Assembly: GCA_943846675.1 (NCBI GenBank)
Contig: OX044357.1
Location: 1,178,001-1,242,000, forward strand
Length of the DNA stretch: 64,000 nucleotides
Direction: 5' to 3'
Source of the DNA: UBA987 sp002292105
GTDB taxonomy: Bacteria; Bacteroidota; Bacteroidia; NS11-12g; UBA9320
In this document: positions 1 through 9,013 of the stretch, piece by piece
Position numbering within the stretch: the first letter of the stretch is position 1
Layout of the letters: each line of letters begins with the position of its first letter
Notes under the pieces: model-generated
What the model was told of the DNA's origin: nothing
Database searches by the model: none
The model's input: the letters and a program-made list of their open reading frames with translations, nothing else
Position numbers and translations under genes: made by a program

Positions 1-2444
1 GCGAAAATTTAATCTATCTATTACCAGCCTTTGGATTAATCGGGCTAGTGGTAATGTTCGTCAAATCGAAATGGGTAAACAAACAGGATGCAGGTAGTGA
101 AAAAATGCAAAGCATTGCCAAGCACATCCAAGAAGGAGCGATGGCGTTCCTTAAAGCAGAGTATCGTGTTCTAGCAATTTTTATCGTTGTTGCTGGTATT
201 CTACTTGGAATATTGTCAACGATTGTAGAATCGACACATTGGTTTATTGTAATTGCTTTTATTTTAGGTGCGATATTTTCTGCTATAGCGGGTAACATAG
301 GAATGCGTATTGCCACTGCTGCAAACGTTAGAACTACTCAGGCCGCTCGTACGAGTTTGTCTCATGCCTTAAAAGTGTCATTTACAGGTGGTACTGTAAT
401 GGGGCTAGGAGTTGCTGGTTTAGCAGTTTTAGGTTTAAGTCTACTATTTGTTCTATTAACTAAATGGTTTATGGGTGGTGATGGTACGCCTTACCACAAT
501 ATGATGATCGTTTTGGAAACCCTTGCTGGTTTTTCATTAGGAGCAGAGTCAATTGCTTTATTTGCTAGAGTTGGTGGTGGTATCTATACCAAAGCAGCTG
601 ACGTTGGTGCAGATTTAGTAGGAAAGGTTGAAGCAGGAATTCCTGAGGATGATCCACGTAACCCAGCTACAATTGCTGATAACGTAGGAGATAACGTTGG
701 GGACGTTGCAGGTATGGGAGCTGATCTATTTGGATCTTATGTAGCAACCATGTTAGCGGCAATGGTTTTAGGTAACTACCTTATTAAGGATATGGGAAAT
801 GCAACATTTACCGATGGATTCGGTAATATGGGGCCAATTCTACTTCCTATTTTAATTGCTGGCCTAGGCATCGTATTTTCAATTGTTGGAACGATGTTTA
901 TTAAGGTTTCAGGAACAGACGCAAAAGAATCTGTTGTCCAAAGCGCACTGAATAAAGGCAACTGGATTTCAATCGCATTAACAGGTATTGCATGTTTCTT
1001 TGTTATTAGATGGATGTTGCCAGAGACATTAACCATGGAGTTTTTCCATGAAGGTCAAAAAACCTTTTCGTCTATGTATATTTTCTATTCTGTTTTAATT
1101 GGTCTTGCTGTTGGAGGTCTAATCTCTTACTTCACTGAGCATTACACAGGAATGGACAAGAAGCCGGTACAATCAATTATTGCAAGTTCAAGCACAGGTG
1201 CTGGTACAAACTTAATCGCAGGTTTGTCAACTGGTATGATGTCAACTTTTGCTCCAATTATTTTGTTTGCCGCAGCTATCTGGGGGTCATATGCTTTTGC
1301 AGGATTCTATGGTGTAGCGATCGCAGCTTCTGCCATGATGGCGACAACAGCTATGCAATTGGCCATTGACGCATTTGGACCAATTGCTGATAACGCAGGT
1401 GGTATTGCCGAAATGAGTGAGTTACCTGAAGAGGTAAGAGGAAGAACTGACGTATTGGATTCAGTTGGTAACACAACTGCTGCAATCGGTAAAGGATTTG
1501 CCATTGCATCTGCAGCACTAACTGCACTTGCTTTATTTGCAGCCTATGTAACGTTTACAGGTATCGACGGTATCAACATCTTTAAAGCGCCAGTATTGGC
1601 ATCTTTATTTGTTGGCGCGATGATTCCAGTTGTTTTCTCTGCATTGGCAATGAAGTCGGTTGGAAAAGCAGCCATGGAAATGGTTAAAGAGGTAAGAAGA
1701 CAGTTCAAAGAAATTCCAGGGATTATGGAAGGTACAGGAACTCCAGAATATGGTAAGTGCGTAGATATTTCTACAAAAGCTGCGTTGAAAGAAATGGTAT
1801 TGCCAGGTGCAATTACAATCTTAACTCCAATTTTGGTTGGGTTCTTAACTGGTTTAATCTCAGGTGACTGGATTTTAGCTGCGGAAGTATTAGGTGGTTA
1901 TATGGCTGGTGTTTGTGTAAGTGGTGTTCTTTGGGCAATCTTCCAGAACAATGCTGGTGGTGCTTGGGATAACGCTAAGAAGTCTTTCGAGGCAGGTGTT
2001 ATGATTGATGGTGAAATGACGTACAAAGGTTCTGAAGCCCACAAAGCAGCTGTTACTGGCGATACTGTGGGAGATCCATTTAAGGATACTTCTGGCCCGT
2101 CAATGAACATCTTAATTAAATTAACTTGTTTAATCGGTTTGGTAATTGCTCCTGTATTGGCTCAATTAGCAGGTGGTCATGGAGAAGAGAATGTGAAGTC
2201 TGCTTGTTGTAAAGAGGAGAAAGCACATTGCAAAAAAGAGAAAGAGGCTTGCGCGGACTATAAAGACCATTGTAAATCTGACAAGAAATGCAATAAGGCA
2301 GAGTGTAAAGGAAAAGACTGCGAAACTTGCTCGGATGAGTGCAAAAAGGAATGTGAAAAAGATTCGAGTTCAACTGAAGAAATTAAAGTTGAGGGAGAAG
2401 GATATGACGCTGATCCAGCATTATCTGGTGAATCAGAAGACTAA
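1..2444 (+). CDS. hppA: Membrane-bound ion-translocating pyrophosphatase (5' truncated)
   Basis: Integral membrane pyrophosphatase that couples PPi hydrolysis to H+ or Na+ export. The frame is open from the first bases (first whole codon at 3), and codons before the GTG at 48 encode another hydrophobic stretch ending in LVVMFVKSKW, so the true start lies outside the window. The diagnostic substrate-site block follows (DVGADLVGKVEAG, then DDPRNPATIADNVGDNVGD), with a second Asp-rich site (DAFGPIADNAGG) and about 15 membrane segments. GNTTAA, with Ala where K+-independent enzymes carry Lys, suggests the K+-dependent subfamily; H+ versus Na+ specificity I cannot decide. After the last membrane helix comes a hydrophilic tail of about 80 residues with 11 Cys among Lys/Glu, then an acidic end; this is not part of the usual family core. 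A strong terminator follows, so it probably ends its own transcript. Confidence 0.97.
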   Translation, partial: ENLIYLLPAFGLIGLVVMFVKSKWVNKQDAGSEKMQSIAKHIQEGAMAFLKAEYRVLAIFIVVAGILLGILSTIVESTHWFIVIAFILGAIFSAIAGNIGMRIATAANVRTTQAARTSLSHALKVSFTGGTVMGLGVAGLAVLGLSLLFVLLTKWFMGGDGTPYHNMMIVLETLAGFSLGAESIALFARVGGGIYTKAADVGADLVGKVEAGIPEDDPRNPATIADNVGDNVGDVAGMGADLFGSYVATMLAAMVLGNYLIKDMGNATFTDGFGNMGPILLPILIAGLGIVFSIVGTMFIKVSGTDAKESVVQSALNKGNWISIALTGIACFFVIRWMLPETLTMEFFHEGQKTFSSMYIFYSVLIGLAVGGLISYFTEHYTGMDKKPVQSIIASSSTGAGTNLIAGLSTGMMSTFAPIILFAAAIWGSYAFAGFYGVAIAASAMMATTAMQLAIDAFGPIADNAGGIAEMSELPEEVRGRTDVLDSVGNTTAAIGKGFAIASAALTALALFAAYVTFTGIDGINIFKAPVLASLFVGAMIPVVFSALAMKSVGKAAMEMVKEVRRQFKEIPGIMEGTGTPEYGKCVDISTKAALKEMVLPGAITILTPILVGFLTGLISGDWILAAEVLGGYMAGVCVSGVLWAIFQNNAGGAWDNAKKSFEAGVMIDGEMTYKGSEAHKAAVTGDTVGDPFKDTSGPSMNILIKLTCLIGLVIAPVLAQLAGGHGEENVKSACCKEEKAHCKKEKEACADYKDHCKSDKKCNKAECKGKDCETCSDECKKECEKDSSSTEEIKVEGEGYDADPALSGESED

Positions 2445-2465
2445 AAAAATCTTACTATAGATACG

Positions 2466-2495
2466 AAAGCGTTGCCTGTTGGCAACGCTTTTTTT
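2466..2495 (+). terminator. Rho-independent terminator after hppA
   Basis: An 11-bp perfect stem (AAAGCGTTGCC at 2466-2476 with GGCAACGCTTT at 2481-2491), a 4-nt loop and a run of T to 2495, lying 21 nt after the hppA stop codon. Confidence 0.93.
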
Positions 2496-2532
2496 GTGCA
2501 ACAGGTTTGATTATCAGAAAGTTGGAAAAGCA

Positions 2533-2570
2533 TTTTTGGCCTGTGTTTTAGACTAAACACAGGCCAAAAA
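2533..2570. other. Perfect long stem-loop between hppA terminator and transpeptidase promoter
   Basis: A 16-bp inverted repeat: five T plus GGCCTGTGTTT (2533-2548) pairs with AAACACAGGCC plus five A (2555-2570) across a 6-nt loop. The T run is upstream and the A run downstream, so neither strand has a U tail after the stem; this is not a standard intrinsic terminator. It sits 30 nt before the putative -7 box of the next gene and could be an upstream operator or RNA-processing site. Confidence 0.6.
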
Positions 2571-2599
2571 AATGTGTATTAATTTGTCTTTCATTCTAT

Positions 2600-2607
2600 T
2601 AATTTTG
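2600..2607 (+). promoter_or_regulatory. Promoter -7 box TAATTTTG, 8 nt before start codon
   Basis: Exact match to the Bacteroidota TAnnTTTG -7 element. The ATG at 2616 is only 8 nt away, so the 5' leader would be very short. No well-spaced TTG -33 element is visible (nearest ends at 2586, spacer 13). Confidence 0.55.
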
Positions 2608-2615
2608 CCCACTTG

Positions 2616-3389
2616 ATGGCAAAGCGCACTTTATTCATTTGTATACTTAGTTTTTTATTCATCGGGCTGCAGTCTTTTCATGCACCAGAAATTGGTAAAA
2701 GTGATTTTAATTACGAAGTGGCTGTCTCTCCAGATGGGGTAGACTTTACCAAAACATCAACCGCTTTATACAACCAGTTTGGCCTTCAAGAAAGTGAACT
2801 AAGTAAAGACGTATTCAACAAAGCGTTAAAAGGGTATCTGTATTTGCGGTACACCAACGAATTGTCAAATGTGCAGTTTTTAACAGTTTTAGATTTTTCC
2901 AAGCAAAGCAGTCAAAAGCGACTGTGGGTGTTTGATTTGAACACAAAAGAAATCGTTTTTAATGAGTTGGTTGCTCATGGGAAATACTCTGGCGACAAAT
3001 TTGCGAGTTCTTTCTCGAATCGGTCTAATTCTAAAAAGTCATCACTTGGGTTTTATGTAACAGGTCAGCCATACAATGGTAGACATCGCTATTCCTTAAA
3101 GCTTCGTGGATTAGAGCCTGGGTTTAACAGTAATGCATTTGCACGTGGTATTGTTATGCACGGGGCGCATTATGTGAGTGAAGAAATTGCAGAAGCACAG
3201 CAGTCTGTTGGCAGAAGCTTTGGTTGCCCAGCGGTAGCACAAGAGGTGAATAAAAACATCGTTGACCTAATTCAAGGAGGTAGTTGTTTGTTTTTGTATC
3301 ATCCACAAACGTATTACCACGGAAAATCAAAAATTATAAACAATAAACAGTTCATACCAATCGAATTATTAAACGCATTGGTTGAATAA
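2616..3389 (+). CDS. Murein L,D-transpeptidase catalytic-domain protein (YkuD_2 type)
   Basis: Predicted periplasmic peptidoglycan cross-linking or lipoprotein-attaching enzyme. An N-terminal signal peptide (LFICILSFLFIGLQSFHA) is followed by a single catalytic domain with MHGA near residue 181 and the nucleophile motif SFGCPAV near residue 201 (Cys204), the arrangement of the YkuD_2 family rather than classical YkuD (HGCxR). The ATG at 2616 is preferred over the in-frame TTG at 2613 because it gives a normal start and clean n-region (MAKRT). It is followed 24 nt later by a second, unrelated-length L,D-transpeptidase, so the two likely act on the same wall. Function is inferred from motifs; substrate unknown. 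Confidence 0.85.
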   Translation: MAKRTLFICILSFLFIGLQSFHAPEIGKSDFNYEVAVSPDGVDFTKTSTALYNQFGLQESELSKDVFNKALKGYLYLRYTNELSNVQFLTVLDFSKQSSQKRLWVFDLNTKEIVFNELVAHGKYSGDKFASSFSNRSNSKKSSLGFYVTGQPYNGRHRYSLKLRGLEPGFNSNAFARGIVMHGAHYVSEEIAEAQQSVGRSFGCPAVAQEVNKNIVDLIQGGSCLFLYHPQTYYHGKSKIINNKQFIPIELLNALVE

Positions 3390-3408
3390 GTAACACATCT
3401 TAATTTTG
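3378..3408 (+). promoter_or_regulatory. Promoter TTG-N20-TAATTTTG, 5 nt before a GTG start
   Basis: TTG at 3378-3380, 20-nt spacer, TAATTTTG at 3401-3408, matching the Bacteroidota -33/-7 consensus. The GTG start at 3414 follows after 5 nt, predicting a leaderless or nearly leaderless mRNA. The promoter lies over the 3' end and stop of the preceding transpeptidase gene. Confidence 0.7.
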
Positions 3409-3413
3409 ATGTT

Positions 3414-5201
3414 GTGAAACCGATCTTTTATATCGCAGCCTTAATTGCGCTGGTGGTTGCGTCTTGTAAGCAACCCAATCAAGACAAATTAGATGCGCTT
3501 GTAGAGCGTGGTAATTTTCAAAAATCAGAACTTGTCGATGTAATCAAATCCAAAATTGGAGACTCGACGTATATGAAAGGGTTTCGGTTTACGGATACAC
3601 TTACACACTACTATAAGCAAAACAAACACAAACCTGTTTGGGCCATGTATTTGGTGGACGATAGTATGGCTGAACTTGTGCTTAATCGCATCTTTCTGAG
3701 TAGAGAGGAAGGTTTTAATCCGGCGTATTACAAACTTGATTCAATCAAGTCTATGCTCCAACGATTGAAAGTTGGAGAAATAAATTCGCTTTACGGAGAA
3801 TTGGCACATTTGGAGTTATTGGTTTCGGATAACATGCTTTCGTTGCATAGAGACCGTGTTTACGGAAGAACAGACCCAGATAGTGTTTTCGGAGGCAGTT
3901 ATCATTTGCCAAGAAGAACTTTTGAAGATTTTGAGTTGTTCGACGTAATGGATTTCAAAGACTTTGATGACGTGCTAGAAAAATCAGCCATTCTGGATAC
4001 CAGTTACATATATCTTCAAGACCTGTTGAAAGGGTATCTTATTCGGATTGACTCAGGAGAGCAATGGGACGTGATTGATACCACTGGGATTCGAAAATTT
4101 GAACCTGGAGATACCTCAGATCTATTGCCACTTATTGCCAAGAAACTGAACCAGATTCAGGTGATAACAGAGTCGGAAATGATGGAGGCCGATAGCCATC
4201 GGTATAACAAAGGTTTTGCGAAGTATACACGACGTTTCCAGCAACGCTATGGTTTATATGACGATGCGATATTTGGAAGAAATACCTTTGGGTTGTTAAA
4301 TGAATCAATGCAAGACCGCATTGATCAAATAGCGGCAAATTTGGAGCGAATTCGTTGGTTCGAATTCCCAGAGGAAGAACCGTATATCTCGGTTAACTTA
4401 CCCGCATTTGAGCTGACCTTGCATTATGAGGATAGCGTAAAAAAAATGGCAACGTGTATTGGCAAACCTCGCCCACATAACTATGATGAACGGCTAAAGA
4501 AATCCATAGAAAAGAAATCGTTGAAACCAGCGGATCATGAGACACCTCAGATATACAGTAAAGTCGCTTATATGGTGGTTAATCCCACTTGGAATGTGCC
4601 AAGAAGTATTATTAGACGTGAGATGTGGTGGAAAATGAAAACAGACAGTCATTATCTTGCTGATGCTGGATATGGTGTATTTTATAAGAAAAAAGAAGTA
4701 CGTTCTGACACCATTAATTGGCGTCTGTATACACCCAAAAAATTACCTTTCGAGATTATTCAAAAGTCTGGAGACGCCAATGCTTTGGGGAAAGTAAAGT
4801 TCATTTTTCCGAATAAGTATAGCATCTACCTGCACGATACACCACAGAAATCGAAGTTTAAGTGGTCTGGTCGTGCGGTTAGTCATGGATGCGTTCGGGT
4901 TGAGAACCCGTTGTTAGTAGGCGAATTTCTTACGCAAAAGATAGACACATTAGACGCGGATGATTTTCGAATTCACATGGGATATGAGCCCAAGGATGAA
5001 GATCGATTAAAAGATTATGATCCAGAAGATACGACAGCACACATTCAACCTTTGGAGGATACGCGGTTAATTCGATTGGATGAACAGATTCCTGTCTTCT
5101 TCTTGTACAACACCATTTTCTTTGATGAAGAGTGGAATGTACAATACCGTAACGATGTTTATGACAAAAATAAGTTCATTATTCAGGCGATGGAGTTCTG
5201 A
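3414..5201 (+). CDS. L,D-transpeptidase lipoprotein, YcbB/LdtD-like with peptidoglycan-binding domain
   Basis: Large L,D-transpeptidase (595 aa) for 3-3 peptidoglycan cross-links. A lipoprotein signal ends in LVVASC (Cys at about residue 17). A scaffold/PG-binding region comes next (KYTRRFQQRYGLYDDAIFG, near residue 280), then the catalytic YkuD domain with YLHDTP and the active-site SHGCVRV (His491, Gly492, Cys493). The order scaffold, PG-binding, catalytic domain and the length match the YcbB/LdtD class. GTG is the only suitable start because the codons just upstream contain no in-frame ATG; the promoter 5 nt upstream supports it. An acidic tail of about 80 residues follows the catalytic domain. 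Downstream 30 nt is an outer-membrane protein gene that may be co-transcribed. Confidence 0.9.
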   Translation: MKPIFYIAALIALVVASCKQPNQDKLDALVERGNFQKSELVDVIKSKIGDSTYMKGFRFTDTLTHYYKQNKHKPVWAMYLVDDSMAELVLNRIFLSREEGFNPAYYKLDSIKSMLQRLKVGEINSLYGELAHLELLVSDNMLSLHRDRVYGRTDPDSVFGGSYHLPRRTFEDFELFDVMDFKDFDDVLEKSAILDTSYIYLQDLLKGYLIRIDSGEQWDVIDTTGIRKFEPGDTSDLLPLIAKKLNQIQVITESEMMEADSHRYNKGFAKYTRRFQQRYGLYDDAIFGRNTFGLLNESMQDRIDQIAANLERIRWFEFPEEEPYISVNLPAFELTLHYEDSVKKMATCIGKPRPHNYDERLKKSIEKKSLKPADHETPQIYSKVAYMVVNPTWNVPRSIIRREMWWKMKTDSHYLADAGYGVFYKKKEVRSDTINWRLYTPKKLPFEIIQKSGDANALGKVKFIFPNKYSIYLHDTPQKSKFKWSGRAVSHGCVRVENPLLVGEFLTQKIDTLDADDFRIHMGYEPKDEDRLKDYDPEDTTAHIQPLEDTRLIRLDEQIPVFFLYNTIFFDEEWNVQYRNDVYDKNKFIIQAMEF

Positions 5202-5231
5202 TTTTTCGATATTTGAACTTCCATAAACCAA

Positions 5232-6473
5232 ATGAACGTAAGCCTTAAAACTTTTTGCAGAATATTCATGCTGTGTGTTGGTCTACAACACATATCTGCA
5301 GGGCAGGCACAGTCACAGGTCAGAAAAACACAGCAATTTACCAGTGTGTATTATCAGTTTCCGGTGCAGTACTTGCGCAACGGGATGAAATCCATGGTCG
5401 AACTGAATATGGATGAAAAGTATAATATCGGACTTCAGTTAAACAGCATATACACCTACAATCCATTTTTTTTAAACGCACCAGGAAACGCTGGCGGAGG
5501 AGGAAGTAATGTTGAAATCACGCCAAATTACTACGCAGAGAATAGCATTAAGTTTCTGTTCAAAAATTATATCGGGAATTACTCACAGAGCTTTCACGGC
5601 TATTATGCTGGATTGACAGCTCAAACAGGATTAGTCAGGGAGACATATTACAGCAGCTTAGGGCAATTTTTCCCTAAATCCTTTGTGTTCAATTCGTATA
5701 GGTACAACAGATTTAGCTTTGTTATGGGTAGACAATGGACCCTGTATAATCAAGGCGTTGTTGACCTCAATATGGGTGTTGGATTCAATAAAATGGATAA
5801 CGACGCTGAAATGGAGTTTACCGGTATAGGGCCGTTTCATGTTGCGCAGAATAGTGCCTTTTTTACTATGGAATTGGCCTTTGGTATTGGTAAAATTAGC
5901 TTTGATCAATCCCTTCCACGTAAACCACGTTTGCGTGATTCATTGATTTTAGACCACGCTTTATTGCTGGATGTAAATGCGATTATCAATTCTGGCATTG
6001 AGCTCAACTTAATTCATGGAAATAAGAAAAAACATGTATGGCGTAATTTTGTACGCGTAAGAAATCTTCAAATTCAAGGGTTGAACATTACTGAGGCAGA
6101 TAGCTTTAACTCTATAATGGTTGGTATGCAATTCAGACATTACCCCTATGCCAGTAGTTACCGAAACGGTGTTTTCTTGGCAGCTGGGTATGCATACGAA
6201 CATGGTGTGGCATATTTTAGCGAAACGATTAACACACAAGACAATCAAACCGACATAGTGAAGAAAGTGATCTATGACCCACATCATATAGACATGACTA
6301 TTGGTTTCTCAACAATACTTGATCACAAATTTATGCTCGAGGCATATGTATCCAATATATTGACATTGTCGAAAGGTAGGGGAGGCGTTGATTATCCAAG
6401 AATTAACGATGCAACTGGATTTAGAACAGAACTTGGAGTTAAAATGGGCGTAGCAAGATTTAGAAGAAAATGA
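5232..6473 (+). CDS. Predicted outer-membrane beta-barrel protein, unknown function
   Basis: 413-residue secreted protein with a signal peptide (short basic start, hydrophobic FCRIFMLCVGL, likely cut near AGQAQ). The rest has alternating hydrophobic/aromatic strands with many Tyr, Asn and Gly (for example NYIGNYSQSFHGYYAGLTA), the look of an outer-membrane barrel, and it ends with an amphipathic strand (GFRTELGVKMGVARFRRK). I recognise no family. A near-consensus -7 box (GATATTTG, 5208-5215) is upstream. Its stop overlaps the start of the next gene by ATGA (6470-6473), so the two are translationally linked. Confidence 0.65.
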   Translation: MNVSLKTFCRIFMLCVGLQHISAGQAQSQVRKTQQFTSVYYQFPVQYLRNGMKSMVELNMDEKYNIGLQLNSIYTYNPFFLNAPGNAGGGGSNVEITPNYYAENSIKFLFKNYIGNYSQSFHGYYAGLTAQTGLVRETYYSSLGQFFPKSFVFNSYRYNRFSFVMGRQWTLYNQGVVDLNMGVGFNKMDNDAEMEFTGIGPFHVAQNSAFFTMELAFGIGKISFDQSLPRKPRLRDSLILDHALLLDVNAIINSGIELNLIHGNKKKHVWRNFVRVRNLQIQGLNITEADSFNSIMVGMQFRHYPYASSYRNGVFLAAGYAYEHGVAYFSETINTQDNQTDIVKKVIYDPHHIDMTIGFSTILDHKFMLEAYVSNILTLSKGRGGVDYPRINDATGFRTELGVKMGVARFRRK

Positions 6474-7168
6474 ATGTAGAAAATAAAATCTGTTTAATAA
6501 CAGGTGTAAGCAAAGGAATTGGTAATGCATTGGTACACGGCTTATTGGAAAAAGGCGCAATTGTGGTTGGTTTTGGACGAACAAAACCGGAAATCACAAG
6601 TGCTAACTTCCACTTTTTTGAAGCAGATGTTAGAAGCTTTGAGTCTGTTAGCAAGGCGTACGATCAGATGTTTGATTCGGTTGGTAAACAAGTGGATGTA
6701 TTGATCAATAATGCAGGCTTAGGTTACTTTGCCTATCTAGAAGACCACACCATCGAACAATGGCATGAAATGATGGAAACCAACGTGAATGGCATTTTTT
6801 ACATGTGTAAGATTGCCACACCAATTATGAAATCGAATGGACGGGGTCATATAATCAATATTGCCTCTACTGCCGGAATTGAAGGTTATCCGCAAGTATC
6901 TGGCTATTGTGCTACTAAGTTTGCAGTAAAAGGAATGTCGCAATCTATGTACAAAGAGATGCGTGATTTCGGCATTAAGGTTACGTGTATATATCCAGGT
7001 TCAGTAAAAACAGATTTTTTTAGAAACTCGGCTATTGAAACGCACGATTATATGTTGATGCCTCAAGATGTTGCAGACATGATTATTTATAGCATACTAA
7101 CCCCGGATAATTTTCACCAAGTGAATGTTGAAGTACGGCCGTTGCAGCCCAAAGGACCTAAAAAATAA
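6470..7168 (+). CDS. Short-chain dehydrogenase/reductase (SDR)
   Basis: Classical cytoplasmic SDR of 232 aa, NAD(P)-dependent. The nucleotide motif TGVSKGIG is at residues 11-18, NNAG at 80-83, the catalytic Ser in IAST (Ser133), and YxxxK at Tyr146/Lys150, followed by PGSVKTDF. Arg in GFGRTK after the second strand suggests NADP(H). The substrate cannot be told from sequence. It starts inside the stop codon of the upstream barrel gene (ATGA overlap) and ends 1 nt from the stop of the convergent minus-strand gene, with no terminator between them. Confidence 0.92.
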   Translation: MNVENKICLITGVSKGIGNALVHGLLEKGAIVVGFGRTKPEITSANFHFFEADVRSFESVSKAYDQMFDSVGKQVDVLINNAGLGYFAYLEDHTIEQWHEMMETNVNGIFYMCKIATPIMKSNGRGHIINIASTAGIEGYPQVSGYCATKFAVKGMSQSMYKEMRDFGIKVTCIYPGSVKTDFFRNSAIETHDYMLMPQDVADMIIYSILTPDNFHQVNVEVRPLQPKGPKK

Positions 7169-7169
7169 A

Positions 7170-8324
7170 CTAGAATAATTCGATTACGTCAGTAATATTT
7201 TTAAGTGGAATACCGGTTTCACCTACATCGAATCCAATTCCTGTAGGTTCACAAACCATGTATGCTTCTTTTGCGTATAAAAAGGAATACGCGTTGGATC
7301 TTTTCGGAATTTTTACGCCTAAGCAAACGTGTTTCTCTTTTTCGAAATGCAGCATCACACTTTCAAAGCCCAACAACCTTTTGCACAAAAATGCAAGAAG
7401 AATTGTACGGTCTTCACAATCCGAATAAGTGCTTCCTACCGTTTCTTCCGGATAGTTATATTTCTCATGTCCGAATTGGTCGTTATCCGTTTTATACTCA
7501 AATGCCGATTGTGTAAATTTTAGTAGGAAATTGGCTTTTTGCATGTTGGAATGCATCGCATCAATGTACCCTTGTAACGGGAGTAATACAGATTTTTGGA
7601 ACTCAACGGAGTGGTTCATCTGCACATATGCCGGTCCGAGGTCAAACTGTGGTAAGTCGCTTAAATATTCACTAAAAGACAAGTTTTTGAGCGCTTTTAA
7701 ATGGTATACTTTACCCTGGAACGACCAAGTCAAATGTGAAAACGACTGGTTGGCATTAATATTGGGTGCATCCGCCGAATAATCAAGCGCAACGGCACTT
7801 GGGTTGTATCGGTTGTCGCTCATCACGTAGCGCGTTCCGTAAGTACGCATGTCGTTAAAGTTTAGGTTTGTGTATCTTTTATTTCTATACAGGATATACA
7901 CTGATGCTGCTGGTTTTTGGCTTAGTCTACCAAAACACGAGATGGTATTTCTGGTATAGGTTAGCTGAACGTCGTAATTAAGGGTTTGTAACAATCTATA
8001 TTTTAAGATGCTCTGGGTGTTTTTAGAGCCGGTAATTTGCGCAACGATTTTATCGGTTAACAAAACTTCTCCAAGGCCGTCTAAATTATACTGAATGCTG
8101 GCGTCCTCAATCTGAGACTTAATTTCAGTTAAGTCGGCAGTTTTGACAGCACTAATTGCCGTCTGAACGGTTCTTTTATTGATTGTGAACGGTGCTCTAA
8201 CGTTGGAAATAGTTTCAGTGCTAAAAGACAAATCATGACCGTAAAAGTCAACATTGACACCGTAACATAATCCTGCGATGAGGAGAAATACACTGGTAAA
8301 GATATGTTTGCCACTTTGAACCAT
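7170..8324 (-). CDS. Secreted transglutaminase-like protein, unknown role
   Basis: 384-residue protein with a signal peptide (GKHIFTSVFLLIAGLCYG). I do not recognise the N-terminal two thirds. The C-terminal part resembles the transglutaminase/cysteine-protease fold: YSDCEDRTILLAFL supplies a candidate nucleophile Cys and helix, KHVCLGVK the His strand, and VCEPTGIGFD the acidic strand equivalent to the D-x-T of the family. The ATG at 8324 is preferred over an in-frame TTG five codons upstream because it starts a clean signal peptide. A methyltransferase gene lies 32 nt upstream on the same strand. The family assignment is inference from motif order only. Confidence 0.65.
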   Translation of the reverse strand: MVQSGKHIFTSVFLLIAGLCYGVNVDFYGHDLSFSTETISNVRAPFTINKRTVQTAISAVKTADLTEIKSQIEDASIQYNLDGLGEVLLTDKIVAQITGSKNTQSILKYRLLQTLNYDVQLTYTRNTISCFGRLSQKPAASVYILYRNKRYTNLNFNDMRTYGTRYVMSDNRYNPSAVALDYSADAPNINANQSFSHLTWSFQGKVYHLKALKNLSFSEYLSDLPQFDLGPAYVQMNHSVEFQKSVLLPLQGYIDAMHSNMQKANFLLKFTQSAFEYKTDNDQFGHEKYNYPEETVGSTYSDCEDRTILLAFLCKRLLGFESVMLHFEKEKHVCLGVKIPKRSNAYSFLYAKEAYMVCEPTGIGFDVGETGIPLKNITDVIELF

Positions 8325-8356
8325 TTGCTTGTATAACAACAGAACAAAGTTGAGTT

Positions 8357-8974
8357 TTAGTGTTCTGCCTTTTTCCAGAGAGATGCAAACACCATTCCGT
8401 TTGCAAATTCTTTTAATTTAACCTGCTGAAAATTAGACTCTTTTATGGTGTTAGGTATGTTGAAAATTTTTGAATGACGATGCCAAGTTGTAACATTAAA
8501 AAAGACAATGACTGTCCTTAATACTAGTTTTTGTCGCCAATTGGATAGTTTTTTCATGTGGTAAAAATCAGTTACCACCAATCGGCCAGAGTCCTTTAGT
8601 AAACGATTTGCTCTATCTAGAATTTGCCTAGCCTCTTCCTGATTAAATAGGTCTAAGAAAAAAGGAAAACAGATAAGATCAAACTTTTGATTGTTGCCAA
8701 AAGATTCAAATGGCTGGATATGGTACTGAATTTCAGCACTGTTTTTTCTTTTTTTAGCTCTTGAAATCATCAGTGCATTGGAATCAATAAATTGAATTTT
8801 TTGATGTTGATTAAAATGAGGTAAGCTCACTCCTGATCCGCCTCCCACAATAAGCAAGTCTTTGTATTCAGATAAGTCGCTTATGTAATGCATAACTGCA
8901 TTATTTAGTGCATCACCAAAAGATAGGCGTTTGAGCAATTCATAGAATGGGGCAATAAAAAAATATCGATTCAA
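8357..8974 (-). CDS. Class I SAM-dependent methyltransferase
   Basis: 205-residue methyltransferase. The SAM-binding loop is LLIVGGGSGVSL, followed by IQFIDSNALMISRA (acidic end of strand 2), FDLICFPFFLDLF, and GRLVVTDFYH (post-motif III). The opening NRYFFIAPFYELL resembles the conserved start of small-molecule methyltransferases of the UbiE-like class. The frame has no ATG at this place; a TTG at 8974 fits the family's N-terminus. Substrate unknown. It appears to be first in a two-gene minus-strand unit with the transglutaminase-like gene, divergent from proline dehydrogenase. Confidence 0.8.
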   Translation of the reverse strand: MNRYFFIAPFYELLKRLSFGDALNNAVMHYISDLSEYKDLLIVGGGSGVSLPHFNQHQKIQFIDSNALMISRAKKRKNSAEIQYHIQPFESFGNNQKFDLICFPFFLDLFNQEEARQILDRANRLLKDSGRLVVTDFYHMKKLSNWRQKLVLRTVIVFFNVTTWHRHSKIFNIPNTIKESNFQQVKLKEFANGMVFASLWKKAEH

Positions 8975-9013
8975 ATTGGATTAAAATCAGTGAAATAGGA
9001 TGCGTTTTTCAAG

